Shown piece after piece: positions 16,757-27,010 of a stretch of DNA of 64,000 nucleotides (position 1 is its first letter; the number at the start of each line of letters is the position of its first letter). The DNA comes from an uncultured Phocaeicola sp. (GTDB lineage Bacteria; Bacteroidota; Bacteroidia; Bacteroidales; Bacteroidaceae). Location of the stretch: the NCBI GenBank assembly GCA_948579315.1, contig CAPAOL010000001.1, positions 1 through 64,000 of the forward strand. The letters run 5' to 3'. The notes under the pieces were generated by a model. That model saw only the letters and a list, made by a program, of their open reading frames with translations, ran no database searches and was not told the origin of the DNA. Position numbers and translations under genes: made by a program.

Positions 16757-18403
16757 TTATTTAGCTTGTTCCAGCTGCAAAGTCTTAGTTGCCTGGTCGC
16801 AAACTTCTGTAGGACCGAAGTACTGGATCGGACCCGGATATACATAATCCGTTTCAATAGCCCAACGATCACGTTGCGCAGCAAATGCCTTGAAAGGAGC
16901 ACCATCCAGTTTCACCAATGCTTTCTGGATAACCGGTTTCATTTCACCGTGACGACGTTCCATGTTCATCATCATAGTGATAGGCACACCACCTGCAATC
17001 CATTCAGCAGCAGGAGCTGTTGTATTACGTACAGAAGACATATAACCAGTCTTACCGTTAGCAATCAACATAGAGGCTGTGTAACCCAAAGAGTAGCAAT
17101 AGTCAGCGTCAAAGTTTGACGGAGCAGCACAACGTCCTTCGTAACCGAAGAAGTGGTGTTGAGCAGCAAATTTACCTACATACTTGCCTTCTTCCTTCCA
17201 TGCAGCCAACTTAGTAGCTACCATTTCAGACAACAGCTTTTCTGTTTCGATCAGTGAAACCTGAACGTTTCCGTGCGGGTCACGGTCCAAAGTCAGCTGA
17301 CGGGCAACACCTTCCGGCAGACTTGCATAGATAGCAGAGTTTTCCGGAGAAAGTTTGCGGATGATATAATCACGTTGGTGAGATTTCTTAATCTGACTGA
17401 ATTCTTCAGCATTAGCAGCCAAGAAGTCGTTCAATTCAGCAATCAGGCGTTTCATGGCAGGAATAAATTCTACCAATCCTTCCGGAATCAATACAGTACC
17501 GAAGTTGTTTCCTTGTGCAGCACGATCAGCTACCACTTTAGCGATGTAAGTCACTACATCGTCCAAAGACATATCTTTAGCTTCTACTTCTTCAGACACG
17601 ATACATACGTTAGGCTGTACCTGCAAAGCACATTCCAGTGCGATGTGAGAAGCCGAACGACCCATCAATTTAATGAAGTGCCAGTATTTACGTGCAGAGT
17701 TACAGTCACGTTGGATGTTACCGATTACTTCTGCATAAGTTTTACATGCTGTATCGAAACCGAAAGAAGTTTCAATCATATCGTTCTTCAAGTCACCATC
17801 AATTGTTTTCGGACAACCGATTACCTGTACACCGTAGTTCTTAGCTGCATAGTATTCAGCCAATACACAAGCGTTTGTGTTAGAGTCGTCACCACCAATG
17901 ATAACCAATGCTTTGATGCCAAGTTCTTTGATGATTTCATATCCCTTTTCGAATTGGCTTTCTGCTTCCAGCTTCGTACGTCCGGAACCGATGATATCGA
18001 AACCACCCGTGTTACGGTATTCGTCGATAATATCAGCAGTCAGTTCCATATAGTTGTGATCTACCAGACCGCCAGGACCCAGGATAAAACCATATAATTT
18101 GTTTTCCGGGTTCAATTTCTTGATACCGTCGAACAAACCGGAAATTACATTGTGTCCGCCCGGAGCCTGACCACCGGAAAGAATTACACCTACGTTCATA
18201 GCAGGAAGAGCAACAGCTTCACCAGCTTCGAATGTAATCAACGGCATTCCATACGTGTTCGGGAATAATGCTTTGATAGCTTCCTGATCGGCTACAGACT
18301 GAGTAGCAGCACCTGCTACAACCTTAACAGCTCCTGATGCCAATGCTTTCGGAAGTTTGGGCTGGTAAGCAGCCCTTGCGATTTGCAATGCACTTTTAGT
18401 CAT
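16757..18403 (-). CDS. pfp: PPi-dependent 6-phosphofructokinase
   Basis: I choose the ATG at 18403 (548 residues), since a longer in-frame start at 18544 adds 47 residues without PFK character. The protein is the long-form PPi-PFK: GVILSGGQAPGGHNVISG at the N-terminal phosphate loop, VIIGGDDSNTNA where ATP-PFKs have GGDGS (the second Asp marks PPi use), PKTIDGDL with the catalytic Asp, and MGRSASHIALECALQ. It catalyses reversible phosphorylation of fructose 6-phosphate by pyrophosphate in glycolysis/gluconeogenesis. It is a single-gene unit with a repeat array upstream. Confidence 0.93.
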   Translation of the reverse strand: MTKSALQIARAAYQPKLPKALASGAVKVVAGAATQSVADQEAIKALFPNTYGMPLITFEAGEAVALPAMNVGVILSGGQAPGGHNVISGLFDGIKKLNPENKLYGFILGPGGLVDHNYMELTADIIDEYRNTGGFDIIGSGRTKLEAESQFEKGYEIIKELGIKALVIIGGDDSNTNACVLAEYYAAKNYGVQVIGCPKTIDGDLKNDMIETSFGFDTACKTYAEVIGNIQRDCNSARKYWHFIKLMGRSASHIALECALQVQPNVCIVSEEVEAKDMSLDDVVTYIAKVVADRAAQGNNFGTVLIPEGLVEFIPAMKRLIAELNDFLAANAEEFSQIKKSHQRDYIIRKLSPENSAIYASLPEGVARQLTLDRDPHGNVQVSLIETEKLLSEMVATKLAAWKEEGKYVGKFAAQHHFFGYEGRCAAPSNFDADYCYSLGYTASMLIANGKTGYMSSVRNTTAPAAEWIAGGVPITMMMNMERRHGEMKPVIQKALVKLDGAPFKAFAAQRDRWAIETDYVYPGPIQYFGPTEVCDQATKTLQLEQAK

Positions 18404-18615
18404 TTTCTTTAATTTTTTATTTAAAGGTGTTAGTAAGTTTCTTGTCAAACTTGAAAAGCGTTGCAAATTTCGCACTTTTTTCCGAAATAAGAAAGTAGCA
18501 GAGAGACTTTCTTTCTTATAATTTAATTCACCATTCATTATCAATATTAAGAATCATCCTTCTTATGACTGATAAACTCCCGTCTTATCGTATATTTTAT
18601 TTCTATTTATTAATC

Positions 18616-18703
18616 GCCGACTATAGTTGTCTACTTGGCTGACTATAGTAGGCTTCTTAGACAACTCTAGTCGACTAGGTGGACAACTCCAGTCGGCTTC
18701 TTA
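18616..18703. repeat. 22-bp-period intergenic array (array 3)
   Basis: Four near-palindromes centred on CTATAG, CTATAG, CTCTAG and CTCCAG have centres at 18623.5, 18645.5, 18667.5 and 18689.5, exactly 22 bp apart. The first two read CGACTATAGTTGTC and TGACTATAGTAGGC; the last two, GACAACTCTAGTCG and GACAACTCCAGTCG, are close to the complement of the first. The array lies upstream of pfp and downstream of the efflux operon. Confidence 0.8.
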
Positions 18704-18753
18704 GATGCAAGCTGTTCAATTGGCTAAATATGAAACATTCCAATACTATCCTT

Positions 18754-20133
18754 TTAATCATTTTTCCAACCACCGCCTAAGGCCTTATAAAGTTGCACGA
18801 CAGTAATCAGTTCGTCACGAATCGCATTACTCAGACCAATCTGTGCATCGAAGTATCCACGTTGAGCATCCAGCACATCCAGATAATTGATGACGCCGTT
18901 AATATATTGAAGTTGCGCAAGCTCCATATAGCTCTTCGCCGAACGCTCCAAGTTGGCACGGAGCTCATATACCTCTTTTATCTTGTTGAAATTAACAATT
19001 GCGTTACGTGTCTCCTTAAAGGCTTGCAATACAGATTTCTCATAGTTGTGTACCTCAGCTTCATAGGCTGCTTTCTTCGTTTTTAGTGCCGCACGGTTCT
19101 TTCCCCAACCAAAGATCGGAGTCAGCAAAGCTCCTTCCATAATTGCGTATGGAGATTTCAGGAGTTCCGACAAAGAAGTACTTTCACTACCGAAACCACC
19201 TGTCAGAGCAAGACGCGGAAACATATTTGTATAAGCCACTCCCACTTTCGCATTGGCAGCAATCAATTTCTGCTCTGCCTGACGGATGTCGGGACGACGT
19301 TCCAACAATGTAGACGGCAATCCGACAGGAAGTGTTTCCGGAGAATTGAATTCTTGAAGCAAACGGGAACGGGCTATCTTATTAGGATATTCACCTGCAA
19401 GATAAGCAATATCGTTTTCTTTCAGGGAGATTTTACGCTCCAGATCAGGAACCAAAGTTGCCGTACGTGCCAACTCCACTTGTGCCTGTCGATAGGAAGT
19501 CTCGGAAGTCAACCCGCCTTCAAACCGGATACGTGCCAAACGGACACCTTCCTCACGGGCTTTTAATGTTTGCTTTACGATGTCCAGTTCTGTATCTAAA
19601 GCAACCAATTCATAGTAAGCCTGTGCCACTTCAGCAACAATCGTCATCCGCAATGCGCGTTGTGCTTCGATAGATTGCAGATATTCGGCAACACTAGCCG
19701 AACGTGCCCAACGCAGATTTCCCCAAAGATCAAGTTCCCACGAAACGAGAAATTGTGCTTCAAAGGTCTCTGATCTCTTGAAAGCATCTCCTCCATGATT
19801 TTCGAGTTCACGTTCTGCCGTTACTTTTCCTTTGATATCCGGAAGTAATGCAGCAGTGGAAATACGTTTCTGTGCAGCCATTTCTTTCACACGGGCAGCC
19901 GCAATCAGCATATCCTTGTTATGATCCAGTGCACGTTCTATCAGACTTCTCAAGGTAACATCCGTATAAATATCCCTCCAGTCCTGATCACCGAAGCTGA
20001 TCGAGTCTTGCGCTCTTTCCAAGCTGTCGGGCAAATGAAGATCAGGGCGAACATAGCTTTTCCCTACTTTGCAAGAAGTCAAGATTCCGGCAAGTAACAG
20101 GATAGCAATATATAGTTTCTTTCGTTTCATCAT
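18754..20133 (-). CDS. TolC-like outer-membrane efflux lipoprotein (NodT family)
   Basis: The protein has 459 residues. A lipoprotein signal peptide ends in LTS-Cys (Cys21), followed by KVGKSYVRPDLHLP, the standard NodT-type opening. Two long helical-barrel repeats follow, with the LLERRPDIRQAEQKLIAANAKVGVAYTNMFPRL motif shared by the family. It forms the outer-membrane channel of a tripartite pump. The gene is last of a three-gene operon and its start overlaps the RND stop by four bases (ATGA), indicating translational coupling. Confidence 0.93.
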   Translation of the reverse strand: MMKRKKLYIAILLLAGILTSCKVGKSYVRPDLHLPDSLERAQDSISFGDQDWRDIYTDVTLRSLIERALDHNKDMLIAAARVKEMAAQKRISTAALLPDIKGKVTAERELENHGGDAFKRSETFEAQFLVSWELDLWGNLRWARSASVAEYLQSIEAQRALRMTIVAEVAQAYYELVALDTELDIVKQTLKAREEGVRLARIRFEGGLTSETSYRQAQVELARTATLVPDLERKISLKENDIAYLAGEYPNKIARSRLLQEFNSPETLPVGLPSTLLERRPDIRQAEQKLIAANAKVGVAYTNMFPRLALTGGFGSESTSLSELLKSPYAIMEGALLTPIFGWGKNRAALKTKKAAYEAEVHNYEKSVLQAFKETRNAIVNFNKIKEVYELRANLERSAKSYMELAQLQYINGVINYLDVLDAQRGYFDAQIGLSNAIRDELITVVQLYKALGGGWKND

Positions 20134-23100
20134 TTCTTATATTTTAAAATTTTCGACTTTGTTTTATACACCATTACAAAGAAGAACGGCACTAGAATGA
20201 TACCAAACACAATGGCGAATATCATTCCGAAAAATACACCTGTACCGATTGCCTGCCGGCTTGCCGACCCCGGACCGCTTGCCAATACCATTGGAAGCAT
20301 ACCGAGTACGAATGCGAGAGAAGTCATCAGAATCGGACGGAAGCGCAATTTGGCTGCGTAGATAGCCGACTGCACCAGGTCTTCACCTTTATCTACCTGT
20401 ACTTTTGCAAACTCTACAATCAAAATCGCATTCTTGGCAGCAAGTCCCACCAACATTACCAAACCAATCTGGAAATAGACATCGTTCTCCAATCCGCAAA
20501 CCCAGACTCCTAAATAGGCTCCCAAAGCGGCAACAGGTAAAGAGAGCAACACGGCAATAGGCACTGTCCAGCTTTCGTATTGTGCAGCAAGGAAAAGGAA
20601 AACGAACAGAAATACTAATGCCATCACCATACCTGTCTGACCTCCCGCCTGTTTCTCCTGATAAGAAAGACCACTCCATTCAAGACCGACATTATCGGGA
20701 AGATGGTCACGGGCTATCTGCTCCATGATTTCCATCGCTTGTCCGGAACTATATCCCTGTGCAGCTGCTCCACGAATAACGGCCGTAGTAAACATATTGA
20801 AACGTTTAATACTTCCCGGTCCTGTGGTATAGGAGGCATTTCCTAAAGAAGTCAACGGTACCATCGCTCCATTGGAGGCTTTCACGAAGAACAGATTGAT
20901 ATTATCCTTATGTTCCCGGTAAGGAGCTTCCGCCTGAATGTAAACCTTATATATACGGTTGAACATATTAAAGTCGTTCACATACACCGAACCGGTATAA
21001 GCCTTCATCGTAGAGAACACATCAGCCAGTGGCACGCCCAGCATCTTTACTTTGTCACGGTCTACATCGAAATAGAGTTGCGGTATTTCTGATTGCAAGG
21101 AAGATGACAGTCCAGCCAGCTCTTTGCGCTTGGATGCGTAGTACATTAATGTATCTGCCGCGTCTACCAAATTATCGAAAGTGGCTTCTCCACGGGCTTC
21201 CAATTGCATTTCAAAACCTCCCGAGCTACCCAGCCCCGGAATAACCGGAGGAGTGGACAGGTAGACTTTACATTCGGGATATTCACTCAAATGTTTTTCC
21301 ACCGTATCCATAATCTTCTCAATAGTGGTGTTCTTCCGCTCTTCCCAAGGTTTCAGAATTACCGTCAGTTCAGCACGTCCCTGGTTACTTCCGATACGCG
21401 GACTACTTCCCGTTACGTTCTGTATATATTCAATATATGGATTCTTTTCCAAATAAGCAATGGCACGTTCTGTTACGATACGGGTACGTTCCAAAGTAGC
21501 TCCCTCCGGCAGTTCCAATTCAATCTTGAAATATCCCTGATCTTCCACAGGCAAGAAACTGGTCGGAATAATCCGGTGAATCAGCATAATAGCAATCAAA
21601 ACCATACCAAAAGCACTCAAAACCCGGCGGGGATGTTTGATTGTACGAGCCACGGCAGCTACATATTTATTGCTACCGATGCCCAACCATTCATTAATTT
21701 TCCGGAAAACGATATTCTTTTTCTTTCCATTATTCGGCTTCAAAATCAATGAACACATCACTGGGCTCAATGTCAGAGCCACTACCGTAGAGATAAGTAC
21801 GGACACTACAATCGTCACCGTAAACTGGCGATACAACTGCCCCGTAATCCCACTTAAAAAACTAACCGGAACAAACACTGCCGCCAATACCAGTGATGTA
21901 GCAATCAAAGCACTAGCAAGCCCGTTCATCGCTTTCTTCGTTGCTTCGTATGGACTTAGATGTTCCGTTTCCATGATATGCTCCACACCTTCCACTACCA
22001 CAATCGCATCATCCACAACAATACCGATGGCAAGAATCAATCCTAGCAATGTCAGTATATTCAGCGAGAAACCGAAAATCAACATGAATCCGAAAGTACC
22101 GATCAATGAAATAGGCACCGCTACTACCGGAATCAACGTTGCACGCCAGCTCTGCAAGGATAGATAAACCACCAACACAACCAATACCAACGCTTCAAAC
22201 AACGTCTTATATACTTCATGAATAGATTCGGAAATATAGGTCGTCATATCAAACGGAATCTCATAGCTCAATCCTTCCGGGAAATTCTTACTAATTTCAT
22301 CCATAGCCTCTTTTACCCTCTCGGCTACTTCCATCGCATTTGCTCCTGGCAGCATATAAATGCCAAGCACAGCGGCATTCTCACCGTTGATACCACTTTC
22401 TGTATTATAAGAAGAGGCTTCCAACGATACACGTGCCACGTCTTTCAACCGGATAATAGACCCGTTAGCATTGGCACGCACCACAATATCTTCAAACTGC
22501 CCTACGGTAGACAAACGTCCTTGAGTCGTAATAGGAATGGTAATATCTAGTCCCTGCACCGGCTGTTGCCCCAATACCCCGGCTGCCGATTCACGGTTCT
22601 GATCCTTCAATGCATTTTGTAAATCCTGTACGGTCAGCCCGAAGTTTGCCAACTTATCGGGTTGTGCCCATATCTGCATCGCATAATAGCGGCTACCGAT
22701 ATTAGATACACGTCCAACCCCAGGAATACGGCGAATCACATCAAGCACATTGATAGTAGCAAAGTTACTCAAATAAATTTCGTCGAACTTCGGATCAGTA
22801 GAAGTCAAACAAAGCGTCATCAACTGACTGGGAGCCTGTTTTTCTACTGAAATACCATTCTGAATGACTTCCGCCGGCAGACGGGATTCCGCCAGTTTCA
22901 CACGGTTTTGAATCTCAACGGCTGCCAAATCCGGATCGGCAGATACATCAAAAGTAACCGTTGCCGAAAAACCTCCGGAGTTAGAACTGTTTGATTCCAT
23001 ATAAAGCATACCCGGCGTACCATTGATTTCCTGCTCAATCGGAGTGGCTACCGCCTGCGACACAGTAAGTGCGCTGGCACCCGGATAGGATGCGCTGATC

Positions 23101-23234
23101 TTCACCACCGGAGGGGTAATCTGCGGATATTGATCCACCGGAAGCATTGTCAGACCAATAATGCCGACAATCACAATCACGATGGAGATTACAGCCGAGA
23201 AGACCGGCCTATCTATAAAAAAAGTAACTTTCAT
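20130..23234 (-). CDS. RND (HAE1) multidrug efflux permease
   Basis: The protein has 1034 residues, full length for AcrB-like pumps with 12 transmembrane helices and two large periplasmic loops. The proton-relay pair is intact in GIVVDDAIVVVEGVEH (TM4 Asp-Asp), as is the relay Lys in GLAAKNAILIVEFAK (TM10). It exports hydrophobic drugs, bile salts or similar compounds using the proton gradient. It sits 3 bp after its adaptor gene and 4 bp overlapped with its outer-membrane partner. It is a useful control for the two unusual RND proteins further along, which lack these residues. Confidence 0.95.
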   Translation of the reverse strand: MKVTFFIDRPVFSAVISIVIVIVGIIGLTMLPVDQYPQITPPVVKISASYPGASALTVSQAVATPIEQEINGTPGMLYMESNSSNSGGFSATVTFDVSADPDLAAVEIQNRVKLAESRLPAEVIQNGISVEKQAPSQLMTLCLTSTDPKFDEIYLSNFATINVLDVIRRIPGVGRVSNIGSRYYAMQIWAQPDKLANFGLTVQDLQNALKDQNRESAAGVLGQQPVQGLDITIPITTQGRLSTVGQFEDIVVRANANGSIIRLKDVARVSLEASSYNTESGINGENAAVLGIYMLPGANAMEVAERVKEAMDEISKNFPEGLSYEIPFDMTTYISESIHEVYKTLFEALVLVVLVVYLSLQSWRATLIPVVAVPISLIGTFGFMLIFGFSLNILTLLGLILAIGIVVDDAIVVVEGVEHIMETEHLSPYEATKKAMNGLASALIATSLVLAAVFVPVSFLSGITGQLYRQFTVTIVVSVLISTVVALTLSPVMCSLILKPNNGKKKNIVFRKINEWLGIGSNKYVAAVARTIKHPRRVLSAFGMVLIAIMLIHRIIPTSFLPVEDQGYFKIELELPEGATLERTRIVTERAIAYLEKNPYIEYIQNVTGSSPRIGSNQGRAELTVILKPWEERKNTTIEKIMDTVEKHLSEYPECKVYLSTPPVIPGLGSSGGFEMQLEARGEATFDNLVDAADTLMYYASKRKELAGLSSSLQSEIPQLYFDVDRDKVKMLGVPLADVFSTMKAYTGSVYVNDFNMFNRIYKVYIQAEAPYREHKDNINLFFVKASNGAMVPLTSLGNASYTTGPGSIKRFNMFTTAVIRGAAAQGYSSGQAMEIMEQIARDHLPDNVGLEWSGLSYQEKQAGGQTGMVMALVFLFVFLFLAAQYESWTVPIAVLLSLPVAALGAYLGVWVCGLENDVYFQIGLVMLVGLAAKNAILIVEFAKVQVDKGEDLVQSAIYAAKLRFRPILMTSLAFVLGMLPMVLASGPGSASRQAIGTGVFFGMIFAIVFGIILVPFFFVMVYKTKSKILKYKK

Positions 23235-23237
23235 CGT

Positions 23238-24494
23238 TTATTCTCCTTTCACGTTATCCTTCGTTCCGGTAGTGTCTTCTTTTACTCCGGTCACTTCTTT
23301 TTTTGTCGTAATAATACTGTCTCCAGCCTCGGCTTTCGGATCGCTGACCCGTACTTTCATGCCCGGAGTCAACTTATGGAAGCCTTCTGCAACCACCATT
23401 TCTCCTTCTGCCAGTCCTCGTTCTACCACCACATTATTCCCGACTTCCGGTCCTAACTCGATAAAACGTTTCTCTACCGTATTATCTTTGCGCATGGTAT
23501 AAATATATGCTCCACCTTTTTCGATGGTAACGGCTTTCATCGGAACAACTAGTGCACCCTCGCGAACATCCAGCAATAATTTTACTTTTGTAAATTGTCC
23601 CGGCAACAATACTTGTTTTGGGTTCGGCATTTCTGCACGTACAGAGAAAGTTCCGGTTTTAGGATCGACCTGCGGTTCGGCAAAATCCACATATCCTTTA
23701 AATGGATAGACGGTATTATCTGCCAATGTAATGGTAATATTCGGTTGCCAGGAACGAGTGGGATCCTGCAGCCCCAAATTAATGTTTCGTTCTTTACTCT
23801 TCAGATAATCGAGTGCTGTCATACTGAAATCCACCAACACTGTATCACTTTTCACAATAGTAGCAAGCAATGATTTTCCTCCGGGACCTACTAACGTACC
23901 CAAGTCCACATTTCTTTCACTAATGTGTCCCGATAAGGGCGAACGAACAATGGTATACCCCAATTCCAGTTCAGCCTGTGCCAAATCCGCCTCGCTCATG
24001 GCTACTGTTGCCTCGGCACTTTCATAAGCAGCTTCCGCATTATCCAAGTCCAACTGGCTTGCAGCATTCTGCTCAAACAACGGACGGATACGCTTTAAAT
24101 CACGTTCCGCTTTCAAAGCCTGTGCCTCGTCTTTTTTCAATTGTGCCCTGGCTTTATCTGCTTTGGCACGATACTGGTCCTGATTGATTACAAACAAAAC
24201 CTGATTCTTATTGACATATGTACCTTCGGCAAAAAGCATATTTTCCAAATAACCTTCCACACGGGCACGTACTTCGACGAACTGTTGGGCACGAATACGC
24301 CCCACATATTCCCCGTATATCTCTACGTCGTCTTTCACTACCGGTTCAACAATGACTGTCGGCATTTCCGGTGCAGCCTTCTGAGGTCGGGTCAGTATCC
24401 AGTACACACCCAACACAACTACCATACACATAATAGCAGCAATGGTTCTCTTTCTCCTCAGTTTCAACTCATGTTTCGAAAAGAATAATCTCAT
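23238..24494 (-). CDS. RND periplasmic adaptor (membrane fusion protein)
   Basis: The protein has 418 residues. An N-terminal transmembrane segment (about 18-35) replaces the lipoprotein signal seen in many relatives. The split lipoyl domain (VEVRARVEGYLENMLFAEGTYVNK and YTIVRSPLSGHISERNVDLG) flanks a coiled-coil hairpin (about 105-180), then beta-barrel and membrane-proximal domains. The C-terminal tail after about 385 is Lys/Thr/Glu-rich and disordered. It bridges the RND permease and the outer-membrane channel. It is the first gene of the pump operon and faces the patatin gene across about 270 bp; that region holds a GTGGAAATCCAC palindrome and no gene. Confidence 0.93.
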   Translation of the reverse strand: MRLFFSKHELKLRRKRTIAAIMCMVVVLGVYWILTRPQKAAPEMPTVIVEPVVKDDVEIYGEYVGRIRAQQFVEVRARVEGYLENMLFAEGTYVNKNQVLFVINQDQYRAKADKARAQLKKDEAQALKAERDLKRIRPLFEQNAASQLDLDNAEAAYESAEATVAMSEADLAQAELELGYTIVRSPLSGHISERNVDLGTLVGPGGKSLLATIVKSDTVLVDFSMTALDYLKSKERNINLGLQDPTRSWQPNITITLADNTVYPFKGYVDFAEPQVDPKTGTFSVRAEMPNPKQVLLPGQFTKVKLLLDVREGALVVPMKAVTIEKGGAYIYTMRKDNTVEKRFIELGPEVGNNVVVERGLAEGEMVVAEGFHKLTPGMKVRVSDPKAEAGDSIITTKKEVTGVKEDTTGTKDNVKGE

Positions 24495-24722
24495 ATCGAA
24501 TCTTATTATTTAATTTAACTTATGTTTGTTCTATATCCTTATTTACAACTCATATACCAAAAATGCGTTACCTACATTATTTGCTTAAAATCAAAGCATT
24601 AGATATTCTTTCGTTTTGCAGAAAGTGTGGAAATCCACTGTATGGTGTAGAAAAAATCCACATTTCCGACTTTTAGAACATTTTTTTTAGTTCCCATTTC
24701 AACAACTAAACAAATTATGCTA

Positions 24723-24730
24723 TACATTTG
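24723..24730 (+). promoter_or_regulatory. -7 box for patatin gene
   Basis: TACATTTG matches TAnnTTTG 36 bp before the start codon. A -33 box is not clear. Confidence 0.4.
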
Positions 24731-24765
24731 TATTATATTAAACATCAACACTAGACCATATCCTA

Positions 24766-26982
24766 ATGAAAAAACAAATCTTTTCAACATTGGTTTTATC
24801 AATTGGCATCTTATTGCCTTTTTCTTTGCATTCTCAAGAGCAAAGGAAAAAGGTGGGTGTCGTACTAAGTGGCGGCGGTGCCAAAGGAATGGCACATATC
24901 AAAGCACTGAAAGTAATTGAGGAAGCAGGAATTCCTATCGATTACATAGCCGGTACCAGTATGGGAGCCATCGTAGGTGGCCTTTATGCCATCGGTTATA
25001 CTACGGAACAATTGGACAGCATGGTACGGAAACAAGATTGGACATTCCTGTTGAGCGACCGTATCAAACGAAGTGCGATGTCATTGACTGATCGTGAGCG
25101 GTCTGAAAAATATACAATCTCTATCCCTTTCACCAAAACTCCCAAAGATGCTGCTACCGGAGGACTCATGAAAGGGAAAAATCTGGCCAACCTATTTTCA
25201 GAGCTCACTGTGGGGTATCACGACTCCATCAATTTCAATAAACTTCCCATTCCTTTTGCTTGTGTAGCAGCCAATATTGTCAATGGAGAGCAAATTGTAT
25301 TTCATGACGGAATACTCTCTACCGCCATGCGTGCCAGCATGGCTATTCCAGGTGTTTTTACTCCGGTACGACAAGACAGTATGGTATTAGTGGACGGTGG
25401 CATTGTAAACAACTATCCGGCAGATGTTGTGAAAGCCATGGGAGCCGATATTATTATCGGAGTAGACGTGCAGAATGCTCTTAAAAAAGCCGACAAACTC
25501 AATAGTGTTCCCGATATTCTGGGACAGATTGTAGACATCACCTGCCAATCTAACCACGAAAAGAATGTAGACCTCACAGACACTTATATCCGTGTCAATG
25601 TGGAGGGATATTCATCTGCCAGTTTTACCCCGGCAGCCATCGACACTCTGATGCGAAGAGGCGAAGAAGCGGCTAAAGAACAATGGAGTTCGCTACTTGC
25701 CCTGAAAAAGAAAATAGGAATAGCCGAAGATTATACTCCGAAGCAACATGGTCCTTATTCTTCTCTTTCCAATGCACGTACGGTTTATGTGACGGATATC
25801 TCATTTTCCGGTGTAGAAGTGAATGATAAAAAATGGCTGATGAAGAAATGTAATCTGAAAGAAAACAGTGACATTACCACGCAACAAATAGAACAGGCCT
25901 TGTATCAATTACGTGGCAGCCAATTCTATTCCAGTGCCAGCTATACGTTGAAAGAAACTCCTGAAGGTTATCACCTCAATTTCCTGTTGCAGGAAAAATA
26001 TGAAAGAAGAATCAATTTAGGCATCCGTTTCGATTCGGAAGAAATCGCGTCTTTGTTGGTGAATGCAACGGCAGACCTCAAAACGCATATTCCTTCCCGC
26101 CTGTCTCTTACCGGTCGATTAGGTAAACGATATGCTGCCCGCATAGACTATACGCTGGAACCCATGCAGCAACGTAATTTCAATTTCTCGTATATGTTCC
26201 AATACAACGATATCAATATCTACGAGGAGGGTGACCGTGCCTATAATACCACGTATAAATATCATTTGGCAGAATTCGGTTTCTCCGATGTATGGTACAA
26301 GAATTTCCGCTTCGGACTCGGTCTGCGTTTTGAATATTACAAGTACAAAGATTTCCTGTTCAAGAAACCTGAAATCTCCGATCTGAAAGTGGAATCGGAA
26401 CATTTTCTAAGTTATTATGCTCAGGTGCAATATAATACATACGATAAAGGACGCTTCCCTTCTAAAGGAAGTGACTTCAGAGCTGCCTATTCGCTTTATA
26501 CGGATAACATGGCACAATACAACGACCATGCTCCATTTTCAGCATTGAATGCTTCGTGGGCAAGTGTCATCCCTGTAACCCGCCGTTTCTCCGTCATTCC
26601 TTCCATTTACGGACGTATCCTGATCGGAAGAGATTTTCCTTATCCGCTACAAAATGCCATTGGCGGTGACGTACCCGGTTTCTATATTCCACAGCAATTA
26701 CCGTTTGCCGGGGTTACCAACCTGGAATTGATGGATAACACCATTATGATCGCGTCTATTAAGTTCAGACAACGTATGGGAGCCATTCATTATCTCACAC
26801 TGACGGGTAACTATGGGCTAACGAATAGTAATTTCTTCGATATATTGAAAGGCAAGCAATTATTCGGTGTTAGTGCAGGCTATGGAATAGACAGCATCTT
26901 CGGACCATTGGAAATATCGTTAGGATACTCCAATCAGACGGACAAAGGAAGTTGTTTTGTGAATTTAGGGTATTACTTCTGA
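24766..26982 (+). CDS. Patatin-like phospholipase with outer-membrane barrel
   Basis: The protein has 738 residues. A signal peptide (about 1-23) is followed by a patatin domain with the oxyanion loop GGGAKG (36-41), nucleophile Ser65 in GTSMG and the dyad Asp in VDGGIVNNYP. From about residue 340 a POTRA-like module (VYVTDISFSGVEVNDKKWLMKKCNLKENSD) leads into a Bac_surface_Ag beta-barrel ending in LGYYF. This is the type V-d secretion layout (PlpD/FplA type), here probably a surface-exposed or periplasmic lipase. It is convergent with the ABC/RND operon, with 28 bp between. Confidence 0.9.
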   Translation: MKKQIFSTLVLSIGILLPFSLHSQEQRKKVGVVLSGGGAKGMAHIKALKVIEEAGIPIDYIAGTSMGAIVGGLYAIGYTTEQLDSMVRKQDWTFLLSDRIKRSAMSLTDRERSEKYTISIPFTKTPKDAATGGLMKGKNLANLFSELTVGYHDSINFNKLPIPFACVAANIVNGEQIVFHDGILSTAMRASMAIPGVFTPVRQDSMVLVDGGIVNNYPADVVKAMGADIIIGVDVQNALKKADKLNSVPDILGQIVDITCQSNHEKNVDLTDTYIRVNVEGYSSASFTPAAIDTLMRRGEEAAKEQWSSLLALKKKIGIAEDYTPKQHGPYSSLSNARTVYVTDISFSGVEVNDKKWLMKKCNLKENSDITTQQIEQALYQLRGSQFYSSASYTLKETPEGYHLNFLLQEKYERRINLGIRFDSEEIASLLVNATADLKTHIPSRLSLTGRLGKRYAARIDYTLEPMQQRNFNFSYMFQYNDINIYEEGDRAYNTTYKYHLAEFGFSDVWYKNFRFGLGLRFEYYKYKDFLFKKPEISDLKVESEHFLSYYAQVQYNTYDKGRFPSKGSDFRAAYSLYTDNMAQYNDHAPFSALNASWASVIPVTRRFSVIPSIYGRILIGRDFPYPLQNAIGGDVPGFYIPQQLPFAGVTNLELMDNTIMIASIKFRQRMGAIHYLTLTGNYGLTNSNFFDILKGKQLFGVSAGYGIDSIFGPLEISLGYSNQTDKGSCFVNLGYYF

Positions 26983-27010
26983 TAACAAGATCTATAATTT
27001 AAACTTTATG

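Noticed and set aside
17273..18097. 274-codon ORF antisense to pfp
   Set aside because: It is a mirror of the well-conserved pfp coding frame; its composition (Cys/Phe/Thr-rich) is typical of antisense frames.
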